Source: Tenacibaculum sp. M341 (GTDB taxonomy: Bacteria; Bacteroidota; Bacteroidia; Flavobacteriales; Flavobacteriaceae). From it: DNA of 64,000 nt. Position 1 is the stretch's first letter, and every line of letters begins with the position of its first letter. The notes beneath the pieces were generated by a model, which was not told the origin of the DNA, did no database searches, and saw only the letters and a program-made list of their open reading frames with translations. Of this stretch, positions 1-8,378 are shown one piece after another. Location of the stretch: contig NZ_SJXJ01000004.1 of assembly GCF_004337695.1 (NCBI RefSeq), positions 62,001 to 126,000 on the forward strand, given 5' to 3'. Made by a program: the position numbers and the translations under genes.

Positions 1-35
1 TAGCCTTTTTATTTGAAAAGCTTCAAGGGAATGAT

Positions 36-1217
36 ATGATAAGCTCTTTAACTATTGAGCGTATCAATAAATTTGTAACTTCTGATAGTTTTGATAAAAA
101 CATTGAAATTATAAAAGATGCTAAATTATTTGATTTAGGAGAAGATTATAAAAAGGAGTTTTTATTGCCATCAATTCTTAAAAAACTAAAAAATAAACAC
201 TTTATAAACTCTGGAGCGTTTTTATATCGTGTAGCTTCACTCATAGCTAAAGCAGATGGAGCTATTTCTGAGGAAGAAGAAAAAGTATTAGAACAGATTA
301 ATGAAAAAATAAATCATCCAAAACAAAAACTACAAGGTGTAAAAACAACAGAAGTAGATGAAGATGAAACACTGAACGATGTTTTAGATGAATTAAATGA
401 ATTAATTGGGCTAAACAATATAAAAACAGCCGTACAAGAATTAGCAAACTTCTTAAAAGTTCAAAAGTTAAGAGAAGAAGAAGGATTGAAAGCGGTAAAT
501 AACTCTCTGCATTCTGTTTTTATGGGACCTCCTGGAACGGGTAAAACTACGGTTGCACGTTTGGTGTCTAGAATTTATAAACATTTAGGATATTTAGAAA
601 AAGGACATTTAATTGAAACCGATAGAAGTGGTTTAGTAGCAGGGTATGTTGGTCAAACAGCATTAAAGGCAGAAGAGGTGATAAATACTTCTATAAATGG
701 GGTTTTGTTTATTGACGAAGCGTATGCTTTGAGTAAAGATAATAAGAAGGATTTTGGAAATGAAGCTATTGAGATTCTACTAAAAAAGATGGAAGACCAT
801 CGTAAAGAATTAGTAGTTATTGTAGCGGGGTATCCTGATGAGATGAAAGATTTTATCAATTCAAATCCTGGGTTACAATCTCGTTTCAATAGGTATTTTA
901 CTTTTGAACATTACAAGCCAAGTGAGCTTTTAGGAATTTTTGAGTTGTATTGCAGGAAAAATGATTTTGTACTCACGGAAGATGCCAAGGAAAAGATGTT
1001 ATTTATTTTCGATAAGTTTTATGAAAAGAAAGATAAAAACTTTGGAAATGCTAGGGTAGCAAGAAATTTATTCGAGAAAATAATAGAGTATCAAGCAAAT
1101 AGAATTGTATCAATAACACCGATAACAGCAGAAATCTTAAAAACAATTACAGAAGAAGATATTCCGCCAGTAAATAAAACAATAGAAAAGTATTTACAGT
1201 TTCAAGAGAGCGAATAA
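36..1217 (+). CDS. TerB-like / CbbX-SpoVK-type AAA+ ATPase, possibly 5'-incomplete
   Basis: A single AAA+ module of the CbbX/SpoVK class occupies the C-terminal two thirds: Walker A GPPGTGKTT near residues 164-172, Walker B FIDEAYAL near 225-232, and an arginine-finger region SRFNRYF near 283-289. Residues about 60-95 (around LIAKADGAISEEEE) resemble the acidic, metal-binding TerB/DjlA-like helical domain. Such ATPases remodel protein or nucleic-acid complexes in the cytosol; the substrate cannot be told. An ATG at 36 has an AAGGGA about five bases upstream, but the frame is open to the window edge, so the true start may lie outside. The next gene, 126 bases on, is an SF1 helicase-nuclease on the same strand, suggesting a shared DNA/RNA-processing or defence role (inference). 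Confidence 0.8.
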   Translation: MISSLTIERINKFVTSDSFDKNIEIIKDAKLFDLGEDYKKEFLLPSILKKLKNKHFINSGAFLYRVASLIAKADGAISEEEEKVLEQINEKINHPKQKLQGVKTTEVDEDETLNDVLDELNELIGLNNIKTAVQELANFLKVQKLREEEGLKAVNNSLHSVFMGPPGTGKTTVARLVSRIYKHLGYLEKGHLIETDRSGLVAGYVGQTALKAEEVINTSINGVLFIDEAYALSKDNKKDFGNEAIEILLKKMEDHRKELVVIVAGYPDEMKDFINSNPGLQSRFNRYFTFEHYKPSELLGIFELYCRKNDFVLTEDAKEKMLFIFDKFYEKKDKNFGNARVARNLFEKIIEYQANRIVSITPITAEILKTITEEDIPPVNKTIEKYLQFQESE

Positions 1218-1343
1218 TCCTCTGAAGTTTGTGTTATAAAAAAATAAAAGCCATTATGATGAAGCGATAGCGGAAGAAGTAATCTGCTAATTGTTATTCT
1301 AGTGGTCAAATAAATAAGAGATCTTAAAAAAGTAATAATCCCT

Positions 1344-4070
1344 ATGCTGCATATAGAAAAAGTAATATCATATTATCAAAATTGTTACAAACATGAGTTT
1401 AAAGATCAAGATTTTTTAAACTTTTTCGGAACCAATATTGATAAGAGAATTTTTCTTAAAAATGAAAATGAACTTTTTAAGGAAGAAGATACTACTTTTT
1501 TAAACTTAGATTTTGGTGAAGAGTTATACAAGTATATCGAGATTCATAAAAAAACAAAGTCATTATTAGCGTGTAGCTTTTTTATTACAGGCTCTATTAC
1601 TTTTTTAGGCAAAAAAAGAACTATTTGTGCGCCTTTAATTCTTACTCCTGTAGAGTTAAAACTCAATAATAGTGGAATCTATTATTTAGAGTATCATTTT
1701 AGTGAAAACAGAATTAATGAAACGTTACTAACCAATTTAAAAAGTAATTTTAATTTAAATGAATCTTTTGTATTAGAGGTAAAATCACTGTTAAAAGAAA
1801 CTCAAATACAAAAAGTAGAGATTCAGGAAATTGCTAAAAAAATACAAGAATACATAACTATTGATAGCAGTTCTTTAGAGGAATTGCCAGTTTTAGTAGA
1901 TGATAAAGTTTTAAAGAAAGATTTAAAAAAGGCTTCATTAAAAATACATCCGAGTATTGCATTAGGAATTATAGAAAAGTCGAAATCTAATCGAGATGTT
2001 TTAACAGAATTAGAAACTATTAAAGAAAATCATTTATACAATGATACTTTAGAAGCATTATTCTCAAGAAGTGGTTCAAAGAACACTAGTTCAAAAAAAC
2101 AACTGAGTTCTGCGGCTTACGTACCATCCAATTTAAGTGCGCCTCAGAGTGCTATTATCAAATCTGTAAAAAACGAAAGTCCTTGTACGGTAGTAGTTGG
2201 ACCGCCAGGTACTGGAAAATCATACACAATTGCTTCTATTGCTGTTGATTTGGTATATAATAATAAAAGTGTATTAATTTGTTCTAAATCGGAGCAAGCA
2301 GTGAATGTTTTAAATCATAAAATAAGTACCGATTTAGGTATTAAAGGTTTAACATTAAGGGTAGGAGCAGGTAGAAGTTATAAAACCAAGGTAAAAAACA
2401 AGTTAGTTTCTATTTTAAGTTATAATAATCCGATAGAAGCTAGTAGTAACTACATAAAAGAAAGAGAGAAAGAACTTTCGGGAACAAAAGATAAAATTAG
2501 AGAATTAGAAGAGGAAATTAAAAGTCGAGAGAAAAAAGAAATTGAAAAAGCAGAGTTGTTACTCGATTATAAACCTTCTTTTTTTAAGAGAATTAAGAAG
2601 AATTATGTTTCTAAAAAGGTATTAAAAGAATTTCCTTTTTGGAATTTAATAGAATTGTTAGGGCATTATCTTCAAAAACGAAATAGTATTATTAAGAAGA
2701 TCGTAACTGAAAGAGCTTCTTATAAAATTCAGCAATCATTACGAACTGATAGAGCTACATTATCAGAATTATTAACGATAGCAAAGTCTAAAAATCCAGA
2801 GGTAAAAGATGGATTGTTGGAAAGTATTAATTTTAAAAAGATTGTAGATTGTTTTCCAATTTGGATTTCTAAAACCACCGATTTAAACACATTTATTCCG
2901 TTAGAAAATGATTTGTTTGATGTGGCAATAGTTGACGAAGCTTCACAATGTGATATTGCTACAATGATTCCGGTATTGGCTAGAGCTAAAAAAATAGTGG
3001 TGGTAGGTGATCCTAAACAATTGAAACATATTTCATTTCTTTCTTCTGAAATAATGGAGAAAACAGCCTCAGATCTAGGTTTAATTCATGAAATTGATGT
3101 TGTAAACTACAGGAAAAATAGTTTTTTAGATTTTATTACTTCAAAAGTAACTGAGCAAGAGAACTTTCATTTTTTAGATGAGCATTACAGAAGTGTTCCT
3201 GAAATTATTAAATATAGCAATGCTAAGTTTTATGATGAAAAGCTAAAGGTAATGTCAACGATTAGTATTCATGATACCTCACATGGAATTCATTGGGTAC
3301 AATGTAACGGAACTAAAAACAAAAGAGGTGTTAATGAAGCAGAAGCTATTAAGTTGTTAGAAGATGTTGAGACATTAATTAAAGAGGAAAGCGATATACC
3401 AAGTTCTGCAGCTACTTCTATTGGAATTTTATCTCCGTTTAGAGATCAGGTGAATTATTTACAGCGAAAATTAGAAACATTTGATTTGTCTGTAATAAAA
3501 AAACATAAAATATTAATAGGTTCTCCTTATGATTTTCAGGGAGAAGAACGAGATTTTATGTTTTTAACTTTTACTATAGATAATGAAACTAGCTCAGCTG
3601 TTTTTAATTATTTGAATAGAGAAGACGTTTTTAATGTAAGTATTACAAGAGCAAAACAAAAACAGTTTTTATATTATTCTTTCGAAGCAAAAAACTTTAG
3701 TAATTCTCATTTATTAGTTGATTATTATGCCGATACAAAGAATTACTTAAGTCAGTTAACCGAGAACACTTATGCAGATAGTTTTGCAGATGAAGTTTGT
3801 GAAGCTTTAACTGAATTAGGAGTAGCAAAAGATAATATGATTGTAAATTATGATATTGCTGGGTATACTTTTGATATAGTAGTAGCAACTGAAACAAAAA
3901 CAATTTGTATTGATTTAATAGGATATCCTGGAGAAATGGGAGATGCTTTTTCTTTAGATCAATACAGAACATTGTTGCGTGTAAATATTCAAATTATAGC
4001 AATGCCATACGCATACTGGTCGTTAAATAAACAGGCTTGTATTGATTATTTAAAAGGTAAGTTAAAGTAA
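1344..4070 (+). CDS. SF1 (Upf1-like, AAA_11/AAA_12) helicase with C-terminal PD-(D/E)XK-like domain
   Basis: All main SF1 helicase motifs are visible: Walker A VGPPGTGKSYT (about residue 285), motif II VDEASQCD (about 530), motif III GDPKQLKH (about 556), HYRSVPEI (about 614), a motif V region PYDFQGEERDF and motif VI SITRAK (about 766). A charged, coiled-coil-like insertion follows Walker A. The last ~95 residues, containing YTFDIVVATETKTICIDLIG, look like the Vsr/MTES_1575-type nuclease fold often fused to such helicases, with Asp in place of the usual Glu, so its activity is uncertain. The ~220-residue N-terminus is not recognised. It probably unwinds and perhaps cleaves nucleic acid. It follows a TerB/AAA+ gene and precedes a small membrane-protein gene on the same strand. 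Confidence 0.82.
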   Translation: MLHIEKVISYYQNCYKHEFKDQDFLNFFGTNIDKRIFLKNENELFKEEDTTFLNLDFGEELYKYIEIHKKTKSLLACSFFITGSITFLGKKRTICAPLILTPVELKLNNSGIYYLEYHFSENRINETLLTNLKSNFNLNESFVLEVKSLLKETQIQKVEIQEIAKKIQEYITIDSSSLEELPVLVDDKVLKKDLKKASLKIHPSIALGIIEKSKSNRDVLTELETIKENHLYNDTLEALFSRSGSKNTSSKKQLSSAAYVPSNLSAPQSAIIKSVKNESPCTVVVGPPGTGKSYTIASIAVDLVYNNKSVLICSKSEQAVNVLNHKISTDLGIKGLTLRVGAGRSYKTKVKNKLVSILSYNNPIEASSNYIKEREKELSGTKDKIRELEEEIKSREKKEIEKAELLLDYKPSFFKRIKKNYVSKKVLKEFPFWNLIELLGHYLQKRNSIIKKIVTERASYKIQQSLRTDRATLSELLTIAKSKNPEVKDGLLESINFKKIVDCFPIWISKTTDLNTFIPLENDLFDVAIVDEASQCDIATMIPVLARAKKIVVVGDPKQLKHISFLSSEIMEKTASDLGLIHEIDVVNYRKNSFLDFITSKVTEQENFHFLDEHYRSVPEIIKYSNAKFYDEKLKVMSTISIHDTSHGIHWVQCNGTKNKRGVNEAEAIKLLEDVETLIKEESDIPSSAATSIGILSPFRDQVNYLQRKLETFDLSVIKKHKILIGSPYDFQGEERDFMFLTFTIDNETSSAVFNYLNREDVFNVSITRAKQKQFLYYSFEAKNFSNSHLLVDYYADTKNYLSQLTENTYADSFADEVCEALTELGVAKDNMIVNYDIAGYTFDIVVATETKTICIDLIGYPGEMGDAFSLDQYRTLLRVNIQIIAMPYAYWSLNKQACIDYLKGKLK

Positions 4071-4117
4071 CCAGTTTAGATTTCCTTTTTAGTTTGTATT
4101 GATTGTTACATAAAGTA

Positions 4118-4654
4118 ATGAAAGAAGAATTAAAAGATATAATAAATACAGCTAGTATATCTGTATCAGATACAGAAGAAAGATTATTAATTCAATCAAA
4201 ATTTAAGCTTTTTAATAAATTCAATTTTGGTATTCTTTTCTTCTTAGTTGGTGGCTTGTTTTTAATATTAGTGTCTTTTTTAAAAGGGAATGATTTACTT
4301 TCTATAATTCTTGGTACTATTTTAGGTGGAATTATGGTTGTGTTTTCATTATATGTGATTATAAAACAGATAATAGATTTTGTTGAAGTAACAAATAATG
4401 AAATTAGATTCATGGATGGGTTTAAAGTGAAAGTATTTCTTCTTAATTCAGATATGAAGATTAAATTGAAAAGAGAAACCCAATATGTTAGTTCACAATC
4501 AAGTTTTGGATCTTATTTTAGAAATATTGAATTGTATTTGATAAATGACAATACTGAGTTTCGAATATTTAATTTTCAAGTTGATGAAAAATATTCAAAA
4601 GAAGCTGGTATGTTAGGTGTTAAACTAGCAAGCTTAATAAAGAAAAGAATATAA
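4118..4654 (+). CDS. Small membrane protein of unknown function (two TM segments)
   Basis: A 178-residue protein starting at the ATG at 4118; an upstream in-frame TTG at 4103 is less likely. A short polar N-terminus leads to two hydrophobic segments, about residues 35-55 and 63-88, followed by a soluble C-terminal part of some 85 residues with beta-strand-like character, resembling the layout of bacterial PH-like membrane proteins, though no family is recognised. It lies 47 bases after the helicase-nuclease gene on the same strand, so the two may be co-transcribed. If the upstream pair is a defence or stress module, this could be its membrane component, but nothing in the sequence proves it. 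Confidence 0.65.
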   Translation: MKEELKDIINTASISVSDTEERLLIQSKFKLFNKFNFGILFFLVGGLFLILVSFLKGNDLLSIILGTILGGIMVVFSLYVIIKQIIDFVEVTNNEIRFMDGFKVKVFLLNSDMKIKLKRETQYVSSQSSFGSYFRNIELYLINDNTEFRIFNFQVDEKYSKEAGMLGVKLASLIKKRI

Positions 4655-4691
4655 CTTAAATAAGTTTCTTAGATCTTGAATTAGATATTTG

Positions 4692-4721
4692 TTTGATTAA
4701 TAAAAACGATAACTATCTTCG
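4692..4721 (+). promoter_or_regulatory. Bacteroidota-type promoter for the 2OG dioxygenase gene
   Basis: TTTG at 4692-4695 and TATCTTCG at 4714-4721 are separated by 18 bases, close to the TTTG-N(17-23)-TAnnTTTG consensus with one mismatch. The start codon at 4736 follows by 14 bases, implying a very short leader. Confidence 0.5.
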
Positions 4722-4735
4722 CAAAAAATAGAGAA

Positions 4736-5638
4736 ATGATTACCGAGAAGGATATTTCAAGAGATATTAATAAAACGATTAAATCACCAATTAGAATTGG
4801 TTCTTTAAATGATTTAAATATAGATTCAGCTACTTTTTTAGAAGCTTTTATCCCTTTTTTTAATGATCTTGAAGATGATGTTTACTTGGTGAGAGAAAAA
4901 CAAATTGATTTCCTAAAAAAGCATTTTACTACAGATATAGAATCAATTGAAAGTATTCATAAATCTTATTTTGAAAAAAGAGTAGGAGAAGAAGTATTAA
5001 CGCCTTGGTTAGAGAAGTTATCAGAGGAACAGAAAACTCTTTTTTCAAGTATTTCAACAATAACTCGACAAAGAAATATTTCATCTTTTTTAGTAGAAAA
5101 AATAGAAGAAAGTATTGAGATAAAAAGAATATATCCAGAATCATTCAATCAAGAAGTTGCTGATTTTAGAAGTTGGGAACGTGTGTTTAAGCAAGCGGAG
5201 AAGGAAGTTGTAGATAATGAATTATTTAAAGAATTACTTTGTAATGTTTTTAACTTGGTACAAAGTATTCATCCAGAAATAACGAAGCTTAAAATCACTA
5301 GCCATTTTATGCGTACTATTAGTCAAGGAAAAATAAAAGGAGAGAATTCCCCGGAAGGAGTTCATGAAGATGGAACACCTTACATTATGTCAGCTTTAGT
5401 TATAAACAGAAAAAATATATCTGGAGGTGAAACTCAAATATATGAGCAGGTAAAAGAGGGGAATGAATTGATTTTTAGTAAGGTTTTAAATCAGGGTGAG
5501 TTTGCATTTCAAGCAGATACCGGTGAAGAAAAAACATTCGGAAATGATTTGTGGCATTATGTAACACCAATAAGTCCTGTTAACATAAATGAAAAAGGAA
5601 TTAGAGATGTTATTGGTTTAGATATTGAAATGTTCTAA
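4736..5638 (+). CDS. 2-oxoglutarate/Fe(II) dioxygenase family protein (PF10014-like)
   Basis: The C-terminal half carries the HxD...H iron triad of 2OG-Fe dioxygenases: HEDG at about residue 209, followed by an SGGE turn typical of the PF10014 group, then LWHYVTPI near 271-278 with the distal His. PF10014 includes free amino-acid hydroxylases such as isoleucine dioxygenase, so hydroxylation of an amino acid or peptide is possible, but the substrate is unknown. The N-terminal ~140 residues are charged and helical and are not recognised. The gene has its own promoter-like sequence and ends 15 bases from a convergent methyltransferase gene. Confidence 0.72.
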   Translation: MITEKDISRDINKTIKSPIRIGSLNDLNIDSATFLEAFIPFFNDLEDDVYLVREKQIDFLKKHFTTDIESIESIHKSYFEKRVGEEVLTPWLEKLSEEQKTLFSSISTITRQRNISSFLVEKIEESIEIKRIYPESFNQEVADFRSWERVFKQAEKEVVDNELFKELLCNVFNLVQSIHPEITKLKITSHFMRTISQGKIKGENSPEGVHEDGTPYIMSALVINRKNISGGETQIYEQVKEGNELIFSKVLNQGEFAFQADTGEEKTFGNDLWHYVTPISPVNINEKGIRDVIGLDIEMF

Positions 5639-5653
5639 TATAACACTGTTTGT

Positions 5654-6538
5654 TTAGGATAAAACACAACTTATTTTATCTAAAGAAGAACCATAATCAA
5701 AGTTAAAATCAATATGTACTAAATCACCAGCTTTTACCTCTTGAGTATTGGTAGTTTTTAAAATTGTAGGCGGCATTAAACTATCGGTTCCTGTAAAATT
5801 AGCTCCTTCTGTAACTTCTACATAAGATTCTAAATACAGCGCATTTACTGTACCAGAAAATAAAACAGGTACGGAAAAACTTAAACGGACTCCTTGTTTC
5901 TTTTCTTTAAGCAACTCAATTTCATTTACTAAAAATTGTTGCGTTAAAAACATTGGTTGATGTCTGGTAAACATAACAGGGTAGTGATGAATGTTATCAT
6001 CAATTTGAGCTTCGCACAAACGAGCAAAGTTTACAATTCTATTTGGAAATAAATTCCCGTTAGGTTTTAAATAATCGCGCATGTGTTGAAATATCTGTAC
6101 CTGAAATTCATTAGCACAATAAATACTCATAAGTTCACCAATTACATGATCAACTCTTTCAGGTAATTCAACAGTTAATGCATCAGCAAAAATAACTTCT
6201 ACTTTATCTGCCCAATCGTATTTTGCAATTTCCTCTTTAATAAAAGGAATTAAATCTGGATTATTTTCAATTAAATAAGCCTTTTTAACAAAAGGCATGT
6301 AAAGCTTGGTAAGTGGAAGTGTGCCAACTCCAACTTCACAAACAACAGCATCTTTAAAATTATTATGAATTTGAAAAGCTTTTTTAAACGCATTAACACG
6401 TTGTAAGTCAGTTTCCATTATTTTGTAATAAATTTCTGGAAAACCGTAATGTTCTTCGTCAAAGGTTTGAGCTTTTAATAAACTATACTTTAAATTATCG
6501 TAATTATCAATAATGTTGTGGTGTAATTTATCAATCAT
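5654..6538 (-). CDS. PRMT-like class I SAM-dependent methyltransferase
   Basis: A Rossmann methyltransferase with motif I CEVGVGT (residues 67-73), acidic strand-2 end LIENN (89-93), and GELMS at 134-138, which sits where protein arginine methyltransferases carry the first part of their double-E loop (SExMG). A beta-rich C-terminal half (residues ~150-294) fits the PRMT barrel layout. This suggests protein or small-molecule N-methylation in the cytosol, substrate unknown. The ATG at 6538 is a good start. Upstream on the same strand lies the Coa1-like gene, 60 bases away, so they may be transcribed together. Confidence 0.72.
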   Translation of the reverse strand: MIDKLHHNIIDNYDNLKYSLLKAQTFDEEHYGFPEIYYKIMETDLQRVNAFKKAFQIHNNFKDAVVCEVGVGTLPLTKLYMPFVKKAYLIENNPDLIPFIKEEIAKYDWADKVEVIFADALTVELPERVDHVIGELMSIYCANEFQVQIFQHMRDYLKPNGNLFPNRIVNFARLCEAQIDDNIHHYPVMFTRHQPMFLTQQFLVNEIELLKEKKQGVRLSFSVPVLFSGTVNALYLESYVEVTEGANFTGTDSLMPPTILKTTNTQEVKAGDLVHIDFNFDYGSSLDKISCVLS

Positions 6539-6598
6539 ACATATTAAATTTGAGGTAAAAGTAGCACTTTTTATTCTTTGTTTAAAAGATGTTTTGCG

Positions 6599-7039
6599 TT
6601 ATTCGTAAACAGTATTGTTGTTTAATAAATTGATTTCTTCACCTGTTTCTTTAATGGTAACATACAAATCTTCATACACCCATTTTTTATCTACTCTAAT
6701 ACCTTTAACTACTAAAACACCTTCACCTTTTGTACCATGTATTCCAATAGAAAAATCTACATGCCCATCATCATTGTTTATTGATATTTCTCCGTTAGGA
6801 AATCCAGAAGACTCAATATCATCACCTAAATATTCAACAACTTTTTCATTATTACTAGCTAAAATTACAGCATCTTCCATTGGGGAAGAATCTACAAGTG
6901 CATTAAAAATTCCAAAAGCAGCAGTTCCTACTCCAAATACAAAAACTAAAATCATAATTAAGCACCCAGAACAGCAACCAACAGGTAATAACCAAGGCCA
7001 ATTTTTACCAATCCAACTTTTTTCGTTTCTATTTTCCAT
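6599..7039 (-). CDS. Coa1/Tim21-like membrane protein
   Basis: A 146-residue protein with a short charged N-terminus, one strongly hydrophobic segment at about residues 13-43 that includes a Cys cluster (GCCSGCL), and a soluble C-terminal domain of about 95 residues. The pattern of a TM anchor followed by a compact alpha/beta domain with FPNGEISINNDDG and later GEGVLVVKG resembles the cytochrome oxidase assembly protein 1 family (PF08695), which is common in Bacteroidota without proven function. A role in respiratory complex assembly is therefore only suggested by family. The ATG at 7039 is the start; the gene lies divergent to the ketoacyl synthase. Confidence 0.68.
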   Translation of the reverse strand: MENRNEKSWIGKNWPWLLPVGCCSGCLIMILVFVFGVGTAAFGIFNALVDSSPMEDAVILASNNEKVVEYLGDDIESSGFPNGEISINNDDGHVDFSIGIHGTKGEGVLVVKGIRVDKKWVYEDLYVTIKETGEEINLLNNNTVYE

Positions 7040-7149
7040 ACGTATGTTTTAATTTGAAAGATATAAAATTTTAGATTCATAGAAGAGTTGAACAAAGAAA
7101 GCTTTTTAAAATAACAGGTCAAAAAACAGGTTATATGTTATTTAGTTTT

Positions 7150-7157
7150 TAATTTTG
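7150..7157 (+). promoter_or_regulatory. -7 box (TAATTTTG) upstream of the ketoacyl synthase
   Basis: A perfect TAnnTTTG match ending 17 bases before the TTG start codon at 7175. No convincing TTTG lies at the -33 position. Confidence 0.42.
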
Positions 7158-7174
7158 CGAAAAATTTTTACAGA

Positions 7175-8326
7175 TTGAAACCAATATCAATAACATCTTT
7201 TGCTTCTATATCTGCACTTGGAAGTAATACAGAGAATGTTTGGGAAAGTTATAGCGATGATGATCATAGAATTAAGCAGCAAGAATTTGAAAATTTTTCT
7301 GCTTGGACGGCAGCTATTTCTGAGGAAGATAGAAAGTTACTTGATGAAGTTAAAAACTCTGACAACAAGTACAAGAATTTAGATGATACTGTTTTATTTA
7401 GCTTGTTTTGTGCAAGAGAAGCAGTAAAAAAATCGAATTGGGGTACACATGATAATTTTGGAATCAACATTGGGTCTTCAAGAGGAGCCACTAGTTTATT
7501 TGAAAAATATCATAAAGAATTTTTAGAAACGGGGAATTCATCAACGTTAAGCTCACCTACAACGACGTTGGGTAATATTTCATCTTGGGTAGCGCACGAT
7601 TTGCAAACTGAAGGACCAGAGGTTTCACATTCAATAACCTGTTCCACGGCTTTACATTCATTATTAAACGGAGTTGCATGGCTTCAATCGGGTTTATGTG
7701 ATAAATTTTTAGTTGGCGGAAGTGAAGCTCCGTTAACAGATTTTACGCTGGCTCAAATGAAGGCTTTAAAAGTTTATTCAAAAGAAACAGGAAAGTATCC
7801 ATGTAAAGCTTTCGATTTTACCAAAACAAAAAACACTATGGTTTTGGGAGAAGGGGCTGCTGTGGTTTGTTTAGAAAATGAAATCTCAAACAAAACAATT
7901 GCTAAAATAGAAGGAATTGGATATGCTACTGAAATTTTAAAACACAATACATCGGTAACAGCCAATGCAGAGTGTTTTCAAAAATCGATGAAAATGGCTT
8001 GCAAAAATATAGCTTTAGATGAAGTTGATGCCATTGTAATGCATGCTCCTGGTACAATGAAAGGAGATACATCTGAGGTAAATGCAATCAAAGCTGTTTT
8101 TGGTGATCATAGCCCTTTTTTAACAACAAATAAGTGGAAGATAGGGCATACTTTTGGCGCTTCAGGGTTATTAAATTTAGAGTTAGGTTTATTAATGCTA
8201 ACAAATCAAGAAGTAATTGCAGTGCCTTATGCTGAACAACAAGAACAACCAAAACAACTGAAAAAAATTATTGTAAATGCTGTTGGTTTTGGTGGTAATG
8301 CTGTTTCAGTTTTAATTTCAAAATAA
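7175..8326 (+). CDS. Beta-ketoacyl-ACP synthase (KAS I/II family), biotin-locus associated
   Basis: A thiolase-fold condensing enzyme of 383 residues with an intact Cys-His-His triad: Cys156 in SITCSTAL, His290 in MHAPGTMKGD (replacing the usual HGTSTxxGD) and His325 in KIGHTFGASG. It is somewhat shorter than FabF (about 410). The reaction is decarboxylative condensation of malonyl-ACP with an acyl primer. Its N-terminus aligns with the family only if translation begins at the TTG at 7175, just after a -7 box. bioB follows 52 bases downstream, so it may act in pimeloyl-chain formation for biotin rather than bulk fatty-acid synthesis; that is inference from position. A general FabF/FabB paralogue role remains possible. 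Confidence 0.82.
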   Translation: MKPISITSFASISALGSNTENVWESYSDDDHRIKQQEFENFSAWTAAISEEDRKLLDEVKNSDNKYKNLDDTVLFSLFCAREAVKKSNWGTHDNFGINIGSSRGATSLFEKYHKEFLETGNSSTLSSPTTTLGNISSWVAHDLQTEGPEVSHSITCSTALHSLLNGVAWLQSGLCDKFLVGGSEAPLTDFTLAQMKALKVYSKETGKYPCKAFDFTKTKNTMVLGEGAAVVCLENEISNKTIAKIEGIGYATEILKHNTSVTANAECFQKSMKMACKNIALDEVDAIVMHAPGTMKGDTSEVNAIKAVFGDHSPFLTTNKWKIGHTFGASGLLNLELGLLMLTNQEVIAVPYAEQQEQPKQLKKIIVNAVGFGGNAVSVLISK

Positions 8327-8349
8327 TATAATAATACAATTACTTTTCC

Positions 8350-8357
8350 TACATTTG
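8350..8357 (+). promoter_or_regulatory. -7 box (TACATTTG) upstream of bioB
   Basis: Perfect TAnnTTTG in the 52-base gap before bioB, 21 bases ahead of its ATG. It suggests that bioB can be transcribed on its own as well as from the ketoacyl synthase promoter. Confidence 0.4.
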
Positions 8358-8378
8358 GTGAAGTAAACAAATGACTTT

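Noticed and set aside
6615..7052. Long open frame opposite the Coa1-like gene
   Set aside because: It is a mirror of a real gene with a TM segment and consistent family features; the plus-strand product has no recognisable domain.
7175..8326. Loss of the first catalytic His in the ketoacyl synthase (APGT in place of AHGT)
   Set aside because: Aligning on the following GD places His290 exactly on the catalytic His, so HAPGTMKGD replaces HGTSTxxGD without a gap and the triad is intact.
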